NCBI GenBank assembly: GCA_018340805.1
Contig: JACMZG010000008.1
Coordinates: 61,255,073 to 61,319,072, forward strand
DNA: 64,000 nt
DNA from: Microvelia longipes
Taxonomy: Eukaryota; Arthropoda; Insecta; Hemiptera; Veliidae
Direction of reading: 5' to 3'
The notes under the pieces were generated by a model. It did no database searches. It was not told where the DNA came from and was given only the letters and a program-made list of their open reading frames with translations. Within the stretch, counting starts at the first letter, position 1; each line of letters begins with the position of its first letter. A program made the position numbers and the translations under genes. Below, piece after piece: positions 1 through 22,300 of the stretch.

Positions 1-491
1 CAATGCTCAAGAAAGAGTTAAAAGGCGGGATTAAAAATTAAAAAGATCTCAGTATGGCGTATTCGAAAGGTTTAGAGAGGTACATAAGGAACCCTAACCC
101 CGATATAGATCGACAAAGATCCCAGGTCGATAAGTGTCTAATCTGACTTGCCTACCAAGTCAGGTTAAAATTCTGACATCCTACACATATAACACACCGT
201 CTTTATCAAGACGAATCTGATGATGGGAGACGTACCTTTTCCCGAAACGTCGTTAATTGTAGATAACATTGACAATGAATTACGCCATCTAATTTTACTT
301 TCAGTAGGTCTTGTTTCAGAGTTGTACTGTTGACCTTGTGCACTTGTAGAGTTGTACATAACAAAACTGATCTTAGTGTTTATAATGTTTGTCGATATTT
401 GTAAAATCGCGACCTCCGCTTAGCTGCGAATTGACTGAGGTGCGAAGGCCTCTTGTTTATTATAGATCAGTAACCTGTTAATATTTTTTAG
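1..491. other. Upstream or intronic sequence, no gene recognised
   Basis: No exon, RNA gene or clear element is recognised here. A pyrimidine-rich stretch ending in AG at 490-491 is the acceptor of the first protease exon, so this is probably intron of that gene. A short motif near 441-455 (GAAGGCCTCTTG-like) recurs near 18379-18391, which suggests a fragment of a dispersed repeat. Confidence 0.4.
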
Positions 492-10038
<9,547 letters not shown>

Positions 10039-10110
10039 CACCATGATTTTAGTTAGGAATTTATTAGAAGTTTAAACCAATTAATTTGAAGACTGATCTG
10101 TTGCTTAAAT

Positions 10111-10116
10111 AATAAA
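10111..10116 (+). terminator. Candidate polyadenylation signal of protease gene
   Basis: Canonical AATAAA 73 bases after the protease stop codon, in an AT-rich 3' UTR. No other hexamer lies closer downstream of the stop. Confidence 0.55.
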
Positions 10117-10289
10117 GATATTTGAAGTAAACTTTATCTAACATAACAATAAATAATAAAATTTTCTAAACGTAAGTGGTTTAAGTTCAAGGCCCAGCCA
10201 CTGTGAAATCTTTCTATATCGACATGTCACTCGTAGTACGAATAGGAGATATTTTTTCTACGAGTAAAGGAGATACAGTACTCTTAGGG

Positions 10290-10672
10290 AATTTTTGAAG
10301 AAAAAATGAGCTTATGATTGGGGTCATGGAGTGGGGGGAGGGGCTAGGTGGACTCGCTGATTAAATGAAACTTCGTACAAAAACCAACCATTCTAATGTC
10401 CCGAACCCTATTGTTTATTAAATATGTGTGACGTCATTAACCCACAATAATTACCCCACAAATATTTCAAAAAATCACAAACACAAAGACAAGTTGCAGT
10501 ATACATTTTGTCAGTATTCTGTGTCTGAAGTAGAGTGGATAAGATTAGCAAATCCAATGTGGATGAGCGTAGCAAATCTGATGTGGATGAGCGTAGCAAA
10601 TCCGATGTGGATGAGCGAGCGTAGCAAACAAATCTGATGTGGTGAGTTAAAGTTCTAAGGTAACCACACCTG
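10290..10672 (+). repeat. 5S-tail repeat, partial copy 2, with tail minisatellite
   Basis: At 10290-10350 there is a GAGCTTATGA unit. From about 10353 parts of the 5S-tail family follow (TGAAACTTCGTACAAAAA, CCCTATTGTTTATTAAATATG, TGACGTCATTAACCC). The middle is deleted, and the tail 10545-10640 has expanded into about four copies of a 23-24 bp unit (GATGTGGATGAGCGTAGCAA). It lies in the 3' flank of the protease gene. Confidence 0.65.
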
Positions 10673-10679
10673 ATTTTTA

Positions 10680-11425
10680 AAACTTAAGTTTACGATATCA
10701 AATATCCACACAATATCCACAGCAAAATAGTTGCATTTTAGAAATTGCTGAAATCAGTGCGCAATTATTTATAACTTTACAAAATATTTAATTAAAATAT
10801 GACTTCCAACATTTATCGGCTAAAACTTAAAATTATACTTATCAGAGTTGAGTTTTAGTTTAAAATTCATTCAACATCGTCTCTTAAAACGACCATCGAA
10901 ATTTTTGATACAACTGTATAAGAGAAAAGGGTTTTATTGTTCATCAATTAACGATTCACAGCTTTAAATTGAAGTTTAGTATCCAATTGTCATGTTGATA
11001 TATTTTTGTTTTACTGCAACAGCTCCTTGAATAATTTCATAGAAGTTTCTTAACTGCATTGGCTATTGATGCTTACTTATGTTCTAAGTTCTTATTATTA
11101 ATTTTAAAACGTTAAAATATTTATTACTATACTTATTTTTATAGCTAAATTGTGCCATTTAAGTATCCATAGATAGATGTACTGAAATAAATGCAATGTA
11201 ATATAGAATAAAAAATTTATCTCTTCATAATTATTTACTAATTGTAATTATTTATAGATAAATTTATTATAAAATATAATTTACTTTTACATAATATATT
11301 CAATTTTACTTTAAAATAATTGTGTCACCTTCATAATTGTTAGCTGCTTTGTACCGTTGTTTCTAATGCAAGCTCGGCTTATTTTGCGCTTGTCGTAAAT
11401 TTGCCTGCATGCCGGGCAAATTCAC
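10680..11425. other. AT-rich intergenic sequence
   Basis: No exon, RNA or recognisable element seen. Low-complexity AT-rich DNA between the protease 3' end and the foldback element. Confidence 0.5.
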
Positions 11426-11427
11426 TT

Positions 11428-11795
11428 TGTAATGCGTGTTTTTTTTGCTTAGGAATCAATTTATTGCATAAGGTTCCGGTTTATCCTTCATAACTTGAGC
11501 AGTTACTCAATAATCAAGCACTGATTTGTATTTCTCAAAGGACATGCGCATGATTATCGTGTTGGTTATACAAAACTAAGCCTCTATAATTGGCTGTGCA
11601 CAACATTATTTGCACTAGTTTAATGCTCAGTCAGTTTTTTATCTTTAAAGGTTTTAAGGGATTTCCTTAAAAAAATAAATAAAAAATGAGTTGCGAGTAG
11701 TGCTTGATAATTGAGTAACTGCTCAAGTTTTAAAGCATGAACCGGAATCTTAAGCAAAAAATATTGCTAAGCATTGAAGCACGCATTTTGTTAGT
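11428..11795. repeat. Foldback element with about 95-bp arms
   Basis: The left arm (about 11431-11526: GTTCCGGTTTATCC, CTTGAGCAGTTACTCAATAA) is the reverse complement of the right arm (about 11695-11791: TTGAGTAACTGCTCAAG, GAACCGGAATC). About 170 bp separates them. No coding capacity. Consistent with a MITE or foldback insertion. Confidence 0.75.
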
Positions 11796-11829
11796 TATAA
11801 ACTTATACAATATAAATAAAATAAAACGG

Positions 11830-11985
11830 GAAACAATTATCGTCCTAACCAGGATTCGAATCCAGGTACTCTGGTCTTCTAGGTAATCTAAGTCAAGTGT
11901 AAAGTCATTTAAGTATTTCTTAAGACTGTCAGTGAAACTTCTTAACCAATCAAATGTTTCCTCCTGTCTTTCCATTTCTTAATTT
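11830..11985 (-). repeat. Possible tRNA-derived SINE fragment
   Basis: On the minus strand, 11838-11880 reads like the T-arm region of a tRNA (CTGGATTCGAATCCTGGTT), matching a pol III B box. No convincing A box or cloverleaf is seen upstream, so I do not call a tRNA gene. Confidence 0.3.
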
Positions 11986-12136
11986 CTTTTTAAATTACAT
12001 TTTTGGGTAGTCATGCTCTACCCATTTATTTTATTTTTATTAATATTATTATAAATTATAATAAGAATTTCATTATAATGTACAAGAATAAAATAAATGT
12101 TATAATAACAATATTTATATAAATAAATACATATAC

Positions 12137-12211
<75 letters not shown>

Positions 12212-12449
12212 GTCTCGAGAAACGTATTTTTTCGTTCGTGGTTAGAGATATTTTAAACAACAGATTTTGGTCATGGTACAAGGTTCGACTCTCACCATTT
12301 CTTAATTTCTTTTTAAATTACATTTTGGGTAGTCATGCTCTACCCATTTATTTTATTTTTATTAATATTATTATAAATTATAATAAGAATTTCATTATAA
12401 TGTACAAGAATAAATAAATGTTATAATAACAATATTTATATAAATAATT

Positions 12450-12511
<62 letters not shown>

Positions 12512-12640
12512 ATATATATATAATATATATATATATTATATATATATATATAAATGAAGTCTCGAGAAACGTATTTTTCGTTCGTGGTTAGAGATATTTT
12601 AAACAACAGATTTTGGTCATGGTACAAGGTTCGACTCTCA
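11972..12640. repeat. Tandem duplication of a ~330 bp unit containing (TA)n
   Basis: The unit at 11972-12294 is repeated at 12295-12640 almost base for base (TTTCTTAATTTCTTTTTAAA start, GGTTCGACTCTCACC end). The main differences are in the internal TA tract (12137-12208 versus 12451-12553) and a few homopolymer positions. This is a recent tandem duplication or an assembly duplication around a microsatellite. Confidence 0.85.
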
Positions 12641-12960
12641 CCATGACGTCTATCTTATAAGGGAATTTTTTCCAAAGGAAATTCACAAAAACTAAGCCTT
12701 TCAGTGTATTTTTAACTACACTGTTATAGTTACTACACACAGAGAAGTACTAACTCTGCTTTAATAATTTTCTCGAAAAGCAAATCTTGCCTCCATTTGA
12801 CCAAAAGCAATCCAATTTAGCATTAAGTAAAGTGCAGGTACGTCCTCAATCTTTTAAGTAAATTCAGATGAAAACATAAAAGAAGACTCAGGTTAAGAAG
12901 AAACAAACAATACTTTGATACTCACCACCTCAAGGAAAATAAAGATTACATCAGTCAAAG

Positions 12961-14680
12961 TTTTTTTTTTTAATTAATTAATAATAATAATAAACAGTAT
13001 AATAATAGTAATAATGATAATAGATCTGGGTTAAAATATAAAATAATTCTTGTTAAGAAAAAAACAAACTAACAGACAATAACTACATATTGAAATGTAA
13101 TAACTAGCCTAATAAATCGAAATCTAATTTGTTCACAAATAACTGAAATTCTTCGAGATATTTTGAGACGAGGAGTTGTTCAGAAACGGGCCACGTATCT
13201 CCTTGTAGAACAACCTGTCTGATTAGATGGTTTGGCTCCCTTTCAAAAAGTGAACAATTTTGGACCAAATGTTGCCATGTTTATGGTTTATGAGCTCTGC
13301 AACTACAGCTAGGATCGGCCTAAATGTTAAAGCGATGGAAGTACGCGGCAGTCCTCCCATGACCTGTCAATGCTTGAGTCAACGTATAACTCATACGCAT
13401 AGGTGACTTTAACCTGCTTTTAACAGTAACAGGAAAGTGGAGCTTTGTGAAAGAACCTTTCGTCGTAGCTCTCCATGCAGCTTCCCAACGCTCCAGAGAC
13501 TTCTGTTTAATTATCCTGTGTACATAACTTGATGGAACATTAGAAAAGTCGCAAGCTATACTACAGTCCAAAGCAGCTTCCTTCGCAATCCTGTCAGCTT
13601 CCTCGTTCCCATAAGTCCCACAATGAGCTTTTGTCCAGCAAAGCCGCACATCCCATCTCTTTATAAACTGAAGGTTGTATAAAAGATCCCGAACACAACA
13701 GGCAGACTAGTTTCTGTTAGAGTTATCCGAGATCATCATTAAAGCAACTTGACTGTCCGTTCGAATAATAGCCGACTTCTTTTCTGGTTCAGGTTCAAGA
13801 GCGGTCAGCCAGCGCAATGCCATCTCTATAGCTAAAATTTCAGCCTGATTGTTCGAACACCAGTCAGTAAGCTTGACTGGTTTTCGAACCACTGTACTGT
13901 TGTAGAGTTCCTCTACAACTTCTGATTTGGTCTTGTTGAGAACTGCAATACCACAGCCTGCATTGAGATATATAATAGAGAGGGCATTGCCTATCTCAAT
14001 ACATTAAGAGGCCTGAAACATCTATTTGGGGCTCTCAGGGACTTTGTGTTACCTTAGTAAAACCGCCTTCAAGAGTGAGTAAGGTTATATTAAATCAATT
14101 TTTTCGGCTTCCTGCACATAGTTTGTATTTTGATTTGTATTTTTAGCGTTCTACTATATAATTTAATGTAATTTTATTATGATTATTTAAATATATTTAT
14201 AAGGGAAGGTGATCAAGTTACTTTTTCGATGTTTCACAATTTAGCCTATAGGGCCCCTCTAGTAATAATATCTCTATGACAGCCAGTATCTAAACCAATT
14301 TTACTACCATCGGTGTATAGATTAAACTCAAACTCGCCTTCCTCACAGATATTGACTTTAATTGCTTTTGCCGGATGACTCCACTCTCTAACAGGTAGCA
14401 GCTGATCGACCTTAAATGCAGGATCCTCTACAACTGGTAGGGCATTTAATGCAAAATATTTTTCAGTGAGTTCCATGATCTTAATATCAATAGGAGTAAT
14501 ACCAGCAATGATACAGGAAGCCTCGTACGATTTTGTTCGAAAACCCTTGATTATTCTTAAAGCCATTAACCGCTGAACCCTCCGCAACTTAAGAATATTA
14601 TACTTCTTTTGCTATGCTTCCGCAGACCAAAGCAATACAACCGAACGTTCCAGAAACGCTTCTGTTGGTTGTGTCGGCTT
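12961..14680 (-). pseudogene. Non-LTR retrotransposon 3' remnant (RT end, RNase H)
   Basis: Minus strand, in element order. 14246-14680 holds the end of reverse transcriptase (RRVQRLMALRIIKGF) and the start of RNase H (FNLYTDGSK, first catalytic Asp). After a MITE interruption, 13707-13940 has NQAEILAIEMALRWL (Glu) and RTDSQVAL (Asp). 13320-13649 has WTKAHCGTYGNEEADRIA (His/Asp region) and TGHGRTAAYFHRF. 13104-13320 has a Cys/His-rich C-terminus (CSCRAHK, QHLVQNC) and the stop at 13104-13106. An A-rich, AAT-repeat tail ends near 12961. RNase H and the C-terminal motifs suggest a Jockey/I/LOA-like clade. Several stops and frameshifts show it is dead. The 5' part is missing; a (TG)n tract marks the edge. 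Confidence 0.85.
13953..14285 (-). mobile_element. CATAGAG-type MITE, copy C, inside RNase H
   Basis: Element 13961-14278, inverted relative to copy A. It ends in ATCTCTATG at 14278 and begins CATTGAGATATATA. Flanks ACAGCC (13953-13958) and ACAGCC (14279-14284) are a 6-bp duplication. Removing the insertion and one flank restores continuous RNase H reading (DTGC then GIAVLNK), which proves insertion after the retroelement. Confidence 0.85.
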
Positions 14681-14682
<2 letters not shown>

Positions 14683-14746
<64 letters not shown>

Positions 14747-14754
14747 TGTGAGTG
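14683..14754. repeat. (TG)n microsatellite
   Basis: About 60 bp of pure TG followed by TGAGTGTGAGTGT. Open frames through it are simple Cys-Val or His-Thr repeats and are not genes. Confidence 0.95.
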
Positions 14755-14809
14755 TAGTCCAACACATGACAATACTTTTCTTGTATACATACGGTATAAA
14801 TGAGGATAA

Positions 14810-16206
14810 ATAAAAAATAATTAAATAAGTTTCAACCTAATAATTCAAACCTTCCTGATTTTGTTTTATATTTAAAACTCTTTCCAACACTTTAATCTCT
14901 GCTCAACGATATTTTTTTGCCCGGATTACCCGCTTCGACAACTTGGTCCTTAGCGGGAATCACTCCATCCAACCTGTGGTCTCATAAACTGTAACTCCCA
15001 CCAGCTAACCAACCCTGTTGGGAATATTTTGACTTACATTATTATAATTATTATTATTTTTTTTCGTCTTATGCCGCATTTAACCTATTTTTTCGCGATG
15101 TATCACCTAGTGTATTAGAGAACCGCACCACATAACATCGTCATGCTCAGATATTATATTATTACTATACAAATTCATATCATTGATGATGTTTTTACTT
15201 TCAATAAAAACATCATACATAAAAAAAAGACAGTAAAAAATCATACATATTTAACGATAATATATTTAAATATATTTATTCATTTATGTTTTATTTATTT
15301 ATTTACATTTCATTTATTTATCTATCACTTCATTTCCGTAATTTATGTTTTCTTTGTTATAATTTGTAATTTTATGTATAGGTTTTGTTTTGACATTTTT
15401 TGTCTTATTTGTTTAATATGCAATGATAATGACCTTCTGTTAAGTCGAAAGCGCTCTTCTTTACTTGTAATAAAATCTTTAACTGTAGAGAGACTTTTTA
15501 TTCTTTCGTTTTAGTACAATGAAATATTATGCTTATTATTATGACATTTATGCTCATTCTAAAACATATAATTAATAATAATTACTCTCCCATATAGACA
15601 TCATATTTCGCTTAATGTTTACACTGACGTTTTGTTTCTTGTATCAATAATTACTACATTTTAATTATTTAGACACTGCTTAAGCCAAGGATTCAAGATC
15701 CTTGTTTTAAGCATACAATCTAAAGTTTTAATTTAAATATCCTATATTATTTTTATTATTTGTTGTTGTGTTATTTGTTGTATTATTGATACAACTAGGA
15801 AGAATTTACTAAAATAATTAAAACATTTCATTTCGACCTATCTACAAGTCGAACTGCTAACAAGGGTTCATTGCAGTAAAAAAGAGGCAGAATAAGAAGA
15901 ATATGTCAAGCTTTTTACTGAACTTGTGATTCCGATGCGGAAATTTTAAAGCAATTATTTTATTAGTTTTCTTTCAATTACTAGCATATTTTAGTTATTC
16001 TAATTGAGTTAATGTACAAATTATTTTATTGCTAATGTAAAATACGCGAAGAAATTGGGTTTGTTCGTGCAATGGGCTGTTTGCAGTTTGTGGCCTGTCC
16101 GGCGTTCGATAGAGGGATGTTAAAGACTCAGATTTGTATGTTATGAAAATAGCTCGTTGACAATTTATTATTATTTATTTTATAACACAAATATTTATTG
16201 CTCAAA
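14810..16206. other. Intergenic region and likely CLASRP 5' flank
   Basis: AT-rich with no recognised gene. An open frame at 15143-15514 is a compositional artefact (Ile/Phe/Tyr/His rich, no domain). The slightly GC-richer stretch 16055-16130 just before the CLASRP start is the most likely promoter or 5' UTR, but no core promoter motif is clear. Confidence 0.45.
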
Positions 16207-16305
16207 ATGTGGCACGAAGTAAGAAAGCAGGAGAAAAAGATTCGATGCATGATCGTTGATTACAAACGAAGAGCTGAGAGGAGAAAGGACTACTACGAAA
16301 AAATA
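16207..16305 (+). CDS. CLASRP: CLASRP exon 1
   Basis: ATG at 16207 in context CAAAATGTGG; donor GTAAGT at 16306, phase 0. Encodes the conserved MWHEVRKQEKK start and KRRAERRKDYYEK. The start is fixed by the family's conserved N-terminus. Confidence 0.93.
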
Positions 16306-19300
16306 GTAAGTTAAGCAAACCCATTATTTTATTTTGTTTGTGCTATGAGCTCAATTTTCGATGTTAAAATCATCTGGATATGTTGTCTGCTTATTTAACT
16401 AGTGTATTTTGTTCTATCCATACTATGTGTATTAGGACGTTCACACACTTCTAAATCAGCGGATCGAATTAAGTACGATATCTAATTACAGTAATTAGTA
16501 CGTTCACACACACTCTAGATCCGCGGATCGTATAGAATACGTATACAATACGGTCAACTAACTTCACGGTTCTTGCAGCGTATTTGTTTAGTCGATCGAG
16601 TGATAACTGATCCCGTCAAAACATGGCGTCTTGTATAGTGAAGCTTCACTTTTGGTTATAAGGAAGTTTAAAACAAAAAATATATTTATTTAAATTGTGA
16701 TTTCTTTGCATAATAATAAAGTTACACTAAAGAAAATAATATTCCAAAAGTTATTTGATCAAAAACGGTTATATAGAAGTGAAATAAAAGTTCGACGAGA
16801 AGGTTATCCGTTAAATACGATCGTCTCTAAAGGTACACACACAAAAAGACAGCGTATCGGGGGATCCATTTAGATTCCATCTCCCTAGTTCTAGCGTATG
16901 CGATCAGATCCCCTCCGCATGGTTCATACAGCTTAAATTACTGTATTGAGAGATCATACTCTATACGATACGCGGATCTAAAGTGTGTGTGAACGTACTA
17001 AATGTTAGCTGTATGAACCATGCGGAGGGAATCCAATAGGATATGTTAGAACTAAGGAGATGGAATCCAAATGGATCTCCCAATAAGCTTTATATATCTG
17101 AGGCGAACTTTTATTACCCTTAAATAACCATTTTTCATCAAATAATTTTTGAAATATTATTTTTAGTGTAACTTTACATGATGTTTTGGCAGGATTAGTT
17201 ATCACATAATCTAATCAGTTGACTAAACTAATACGGTCATACATGCTACAGACCCTCATAAACCCTACTTTGTTGTGCACAGTAGGGTTTATTTACATGC
17301 AATGGCAGCTTTAGTAGGTTTTTGACTTTTTAGAGACTAAGCAGTGTATTTTTACTTCTCTTTTAATTTTTACATTATTTTTATTTTATATATTTTTTAA
17401 GAAAACAGCAAATAATCTGAAGAGATTTCTTTTTCTTATGCAAGAAATCCACTTTTCTACTAAATTATACATTATTTTAATAGTCTTTAATTTTGATTTC
17501 TTTTGTTTTAGAAAGCTGACCCCACTCAGTTCTTGCAAGTGCACGGTAGACCATGTAAGATTCACTTAGACCCTGCTATTGCTGCTGCTGGTGATAGTTC
17601 TACTGTTATGTATGTATATTTATTTAAATTCCTGATGACCTGTGGAATATAACTCATTGAAGATCAACAAAAAGTTGTTATTATGCATTATTAATCAATT
17701 ATTCGACCACTCCATTTTTTGATCGTAAATTAAACAAACTTTAGACTATGTTATGAAACAATTAATTTTATTTTTTGCCCTTAATAAATAATCGTTTGGG
17801 CAAAGTATGTATGTACAATAGATTGTTTTGGACAGACAACTTTGCAAAAACCACTCGGGAGGCCTTAAAGATCCCAGAAACTGATGATTCCGGTAGCATC
17901 CCAGTTTCAGAATGATATATAATCTGTATGTATGTATGTACAAGATTTTTGATCTTAGATATTTCTATGGGACACAATTATTTTTGAACGCTCTCTCGGA
18001 TCAAAATGAAACTTAGGTACAAAAATGAACCTTGTTAATGTCCCGAACCCTATTGTTTATGAAACATGTGTGATGTAATTAACCCACAATAATGACCTAC
18101 TAAACATTTTAAAAAATCACAAATTTTCAACATGTGTCAAGGTCAGTCTGACATTTTTTTTATTGTGTATTTCGTTTATAATCACTTTACGTCATTAGTT
18201 ACATTTTATAATCAGTATTAGTTCTGGTCTTATTGATTGACATATATAACATAATGTAAACAAATCACTTTTTTGACTATTACATTTGAAAATGTAATTA
18301 TATCGTGGCATTAGGCCACTTATATAAACTAGTAATGTAACAACAGCACCCCGAGCGCTGAGGCCTTGAAGTGGCCAAAGGCCTCTTGTTCTTGTTTCTG
18401 TGTACAAACAAAGTAATTAACTTTCAATAATGCCTCAGCAAAAATTTATGAAATTCAACAGTAAATAAAAAGTTGGATCCATTTGTGATTTGGCACCAAT
18501 GGAGCCGTCTCAAGGAACGGTAAATGTACCAAGTTTTATCAGCATTATTAGTTTAGTTTTTATCAAATTGTATGTATATGTTCTTAAAAAATCATTAAAA
18601 AATGAAATTATCTAGTTAAGTTGAAATTTTGCATGAGAGTATCCTGTAAATGAAATAAATAAGTATACAAAGTTTCATTTTAATAAGGCAAGTTTGTCAG
18701 TGGTTTTAGTTGAATCTCTAGTGACATGGAGCAAGGCTATTACTTGCATGGATGACCACTGGGAATAAAACAAAGGGTTTTATAGTCAACAGATCAATTA
18801 CATTATAAAATAGGCGATCATATTAAGACAAGCAAAGTGAGTCCCAAGTGGTGATGACATGCGCAGTAAATCCATTATTGTGAGGAAAAGTTTCAAGTTA
18901 CCTGCTACCTAATTTTTTAATGATATTGTATCAACCTGTTAAATGTTATAGTATTTTTATCAATTATATTTTGTTTTCAGGATGAATTGGGCTGGTTCAC
19001 CTGATGTATTAATAGATAGATTTGATGTCCGTGCTCATTTGGACTATATACCTGAAAACCATGGGTCTGACTCAGAAGATGATGGTTTGAGTTACGATGA
19101 ACGCTACGTTAATTACGAGAGGTATAGAATTTTGGTTCAGAATGATTTCATTGGAGGTGAGTTTTATAATGCTAATACCTTGGTATTTCTCAACATGTCT
19201 TCTGCTGATTCAAAGCATGTATTTTGAGAATTGTTTAACTCTATTTTTGACCTGGTTGGTGAAGATTGTAGTCCTATTTAACCATAGAAATAAAATTTGA

Positions 19301-22300
19301 CATAAAAGAAAATGAAAAAAGAATCAATTTCAAATTAAATAAAGCCAAATATTAACACTTTGACTGTGGCAGAAAGTTTCAAAAGTGTTACTTAGCTGCA
19401 GACTTTTTTTTTACTTAATATTGTTTTGCAGCCATTACAATGAACTACAATTATAAAATTATTAAACCTTCACTTCTGTCAATTTATAGTTAAACTAGAT
19501 TACTGAAAGATCCGATGTGTATACAATATTGATTATTGTATTAGATTACGTATTCAATAATTAATTAATGTATATAATTTATGTAATAATGTTATATTTG
19601 AGTATATATTTTACATATTTGATAGTTGTGAAATAAATTGAAAAAAAAAAAAATGAAACAAATACTATAATGCAAATGCAATTGACTGACCTATAAAAAC
19701 CTAATTAATGAATATTTACTTTTAGATACTTAGATATATAAATATATTAACTCAGTGATAACTGAATATTGATTTTGAAGACAATACTACTTTTAATTTT
19801 AATTTATTTTTAATTCTGATGATAATTAATTCATTCTTTCCTAATAGTGTTTTAAACTAAATCATTTTTATATATTTCTTCTTTATTTATTTTCTCTTCG
19901 TAAATATGGTTATAAGTATCTTTTTGTACAAAATATATATTACCTAAACACTCCAGCCTTCCTCGTGCACGATCTTTGCTCATTCAAAAATGTGATATTT
20001 AACTAATTTTAGTTTTTAATTAATAGTGTTTGTAATTTTTTTAAAAAGCAGGATAAATTACTTTTATTTTATTTATTTGCTTTAGTTTGTCTAATAGTAA
20101 GCTTTTTTATTTAATTAAAATATAATAAAATATATCAAAGGGCAATGCAATGAAATAACTCTTAGCTACTAAAACTAAATCTCATATACTACTACTTATT
20201 CTTTTATCAATCTATCTTACATTATGCTATTAATCCAAAAATATTAGTGATTATATTCCAAAAAAACTATTTAAGTGTAAATGGGAAAGAACTTAAAATA
20301 GCTGTATGCAGTTCAATGTTTAAGACATAATTTAACTTCAAATTATAATTAATAATAGTAATAAATTATGTTATAATAGTAGTAGTAATAGTAGTAAAAT
20401 TATGCTATTCTGATGTTCTAAAAGCATTTAACTTTTCAAAAATACTAGTTGGCAAGGTTAAGATAAAAGATTGCATATTATAATGACAACTTTTCATGTA
20501 CATTCTATGAATATATTTTCTAATTTATTTATTGATTAAAATCAAATTTAACGAATGTAACCTATAATTTAATAATCATTTAGACATTTGTTAAAATTTT
20601 TAAACTTAATTTTCATAAAAAATTTGAACAATGTGTTTGGTCAGAGGAGAGGTAAAATATCCACCTAATTGTGGGACCTATCACTTGCTTATTTAAATAT
20701 GTGGCTAGTTCTCCATCCTCATATTTTGTATTAGATACAGTGGGACTGAGGTGTCAGGGTATGAAAAAATACACTTCAAAGTTTTCAAAAATTATCAGAT
20801 CTCATTTCCTGAGACCTGCTGCTGTCAAAGGAATATAGCCTTGTCTTATTACTTATTATTATTATCTGTTTTTGGTTTCCGATCTTTGGTTAAATATCTT
20901 ATTATAATAAATATGCTGTATTATTTAATGACCTGTAGTACCAATCCATATTTAAGATTCCCATAAATGTTTTGTGGCATTGTAGTTTCAAGTTTAAGTT
21001 AAATTTACTTTTCAAATAGGCCTTGCATCAATAAATAGAAATATTATTAAAAATATTATATTAGTCTTATTTAAAGTCAGTCAAATTAAAACATTTAATG
21101 TGTTCAAATTTAGCAGGAGTGGACATAGTGACTCTTTTTTTTAAGGAATTGTGGGCAAATATAAATAGCTGGAATCTTTGAGGACATTTTCTTTTGTGCT
21201 AATTCTATCTTTCACTTGACCTTAAATTTAATTAATTTAAACTCAAAACACAACTTGACTGAGAGAATGGTGGCTACTAAAAAGTGGCCCAGTATTTCTA
21301 TTAGCACTATATGTTTGCTTTACTATCTTGAGCCATGCTTTCATAAGTCAATTTTTAATTTATTGTTTGTATTCCTCATCAAATTTTTAAATGATCTCAT
21401 ATATTATTACTTCCATTTGCAGTTTCAGAAGAAAAATTTTTACATCAATTGCATTTAGAGGAACAGTATGGTGCTTCTACTAGAACTGGTTTTGTCCCAC
21501 CCCCTATAGAAGGCAAGAAAAAGGTGACTGGAGCTGCTATAGGATATAACTATGAAGATACAAGTAATGCTAGTGTTAGCAGTAGTGGTATTGGAGCTAG
21601 TATGCCAACTGATTTAATTCCGTTACCCCCTGGTACTGAGGATGAGACTGAAGCCAAACCTCAGGATGAAGAGGAAGATGAAGACGATGATGATGATAGT
21701 GATCTTGATTTTGGTATGTTGATAAGTTAAAACTGGTACATGATATTTATTTACAAGTACTTGCTTCTTAAAAGAAGATAATACTTTAGAAGTAAATGTG
21801 TAAGAAACATTTAAAAATAAGGAAAAATAAGAAACAAGTCTTTCCACTGATGTTATAATTTAATAACAGAGCCATCTTTTAGACTTAACAGTCCATCATC
21901 AGTGCCTAACAAACAAAGTATAAAATACAATCTTACAAAAAACTATACAAAAGGCTTAAAAAATTAATGTTAAATTACAAGTCATTACAAACATCAAAAT
22001 GATATTTAGAATAAATGTAATCCATAAAATGTACAAAAAAATTATATGTAAGTATGTATGCATAATATTAGGCATAATATGGAGGCGCTTTAGCTAAAGC
22101 ACTCCAAAACATCGTCGCCGCCCCACTTTCCTCTCTCTTGTTAAGCATTTTATCTCCACTTTCCTTAACATTCCTTGCAATTTCCACATTTCTAAGAAAT
22201 TCATGATACGGCCTTTTTTGGCCATATGTAAAAAATGCCTCCTCTTCAGTGAAGTGCTGATAGAGCCTACTATTTTGCTTGCGGAAGTGCTCTTTAATGT

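Noticed and set aside
11838..11885. tRNA gene on the minus strand
   Set aside because: Only a T-arm-like B box is visible; no acceptor stem, D-arm or anticodon arm could be paired. Kept as a low-confidence SINE fragment.
14566..14803. Cys-Val and His-Thr repeat frames
   Set aside because: Translation of the (TG)n tract; only the flanking retrotransposon remnant is meaningful.
15143..15514. 123-codon open frame upstream of CLASRP
   Set aside because: Ile/Phe/Tyr/His-rich composition expected from AT-rich DNA; no motif, and it starts in no recognisable gene context.
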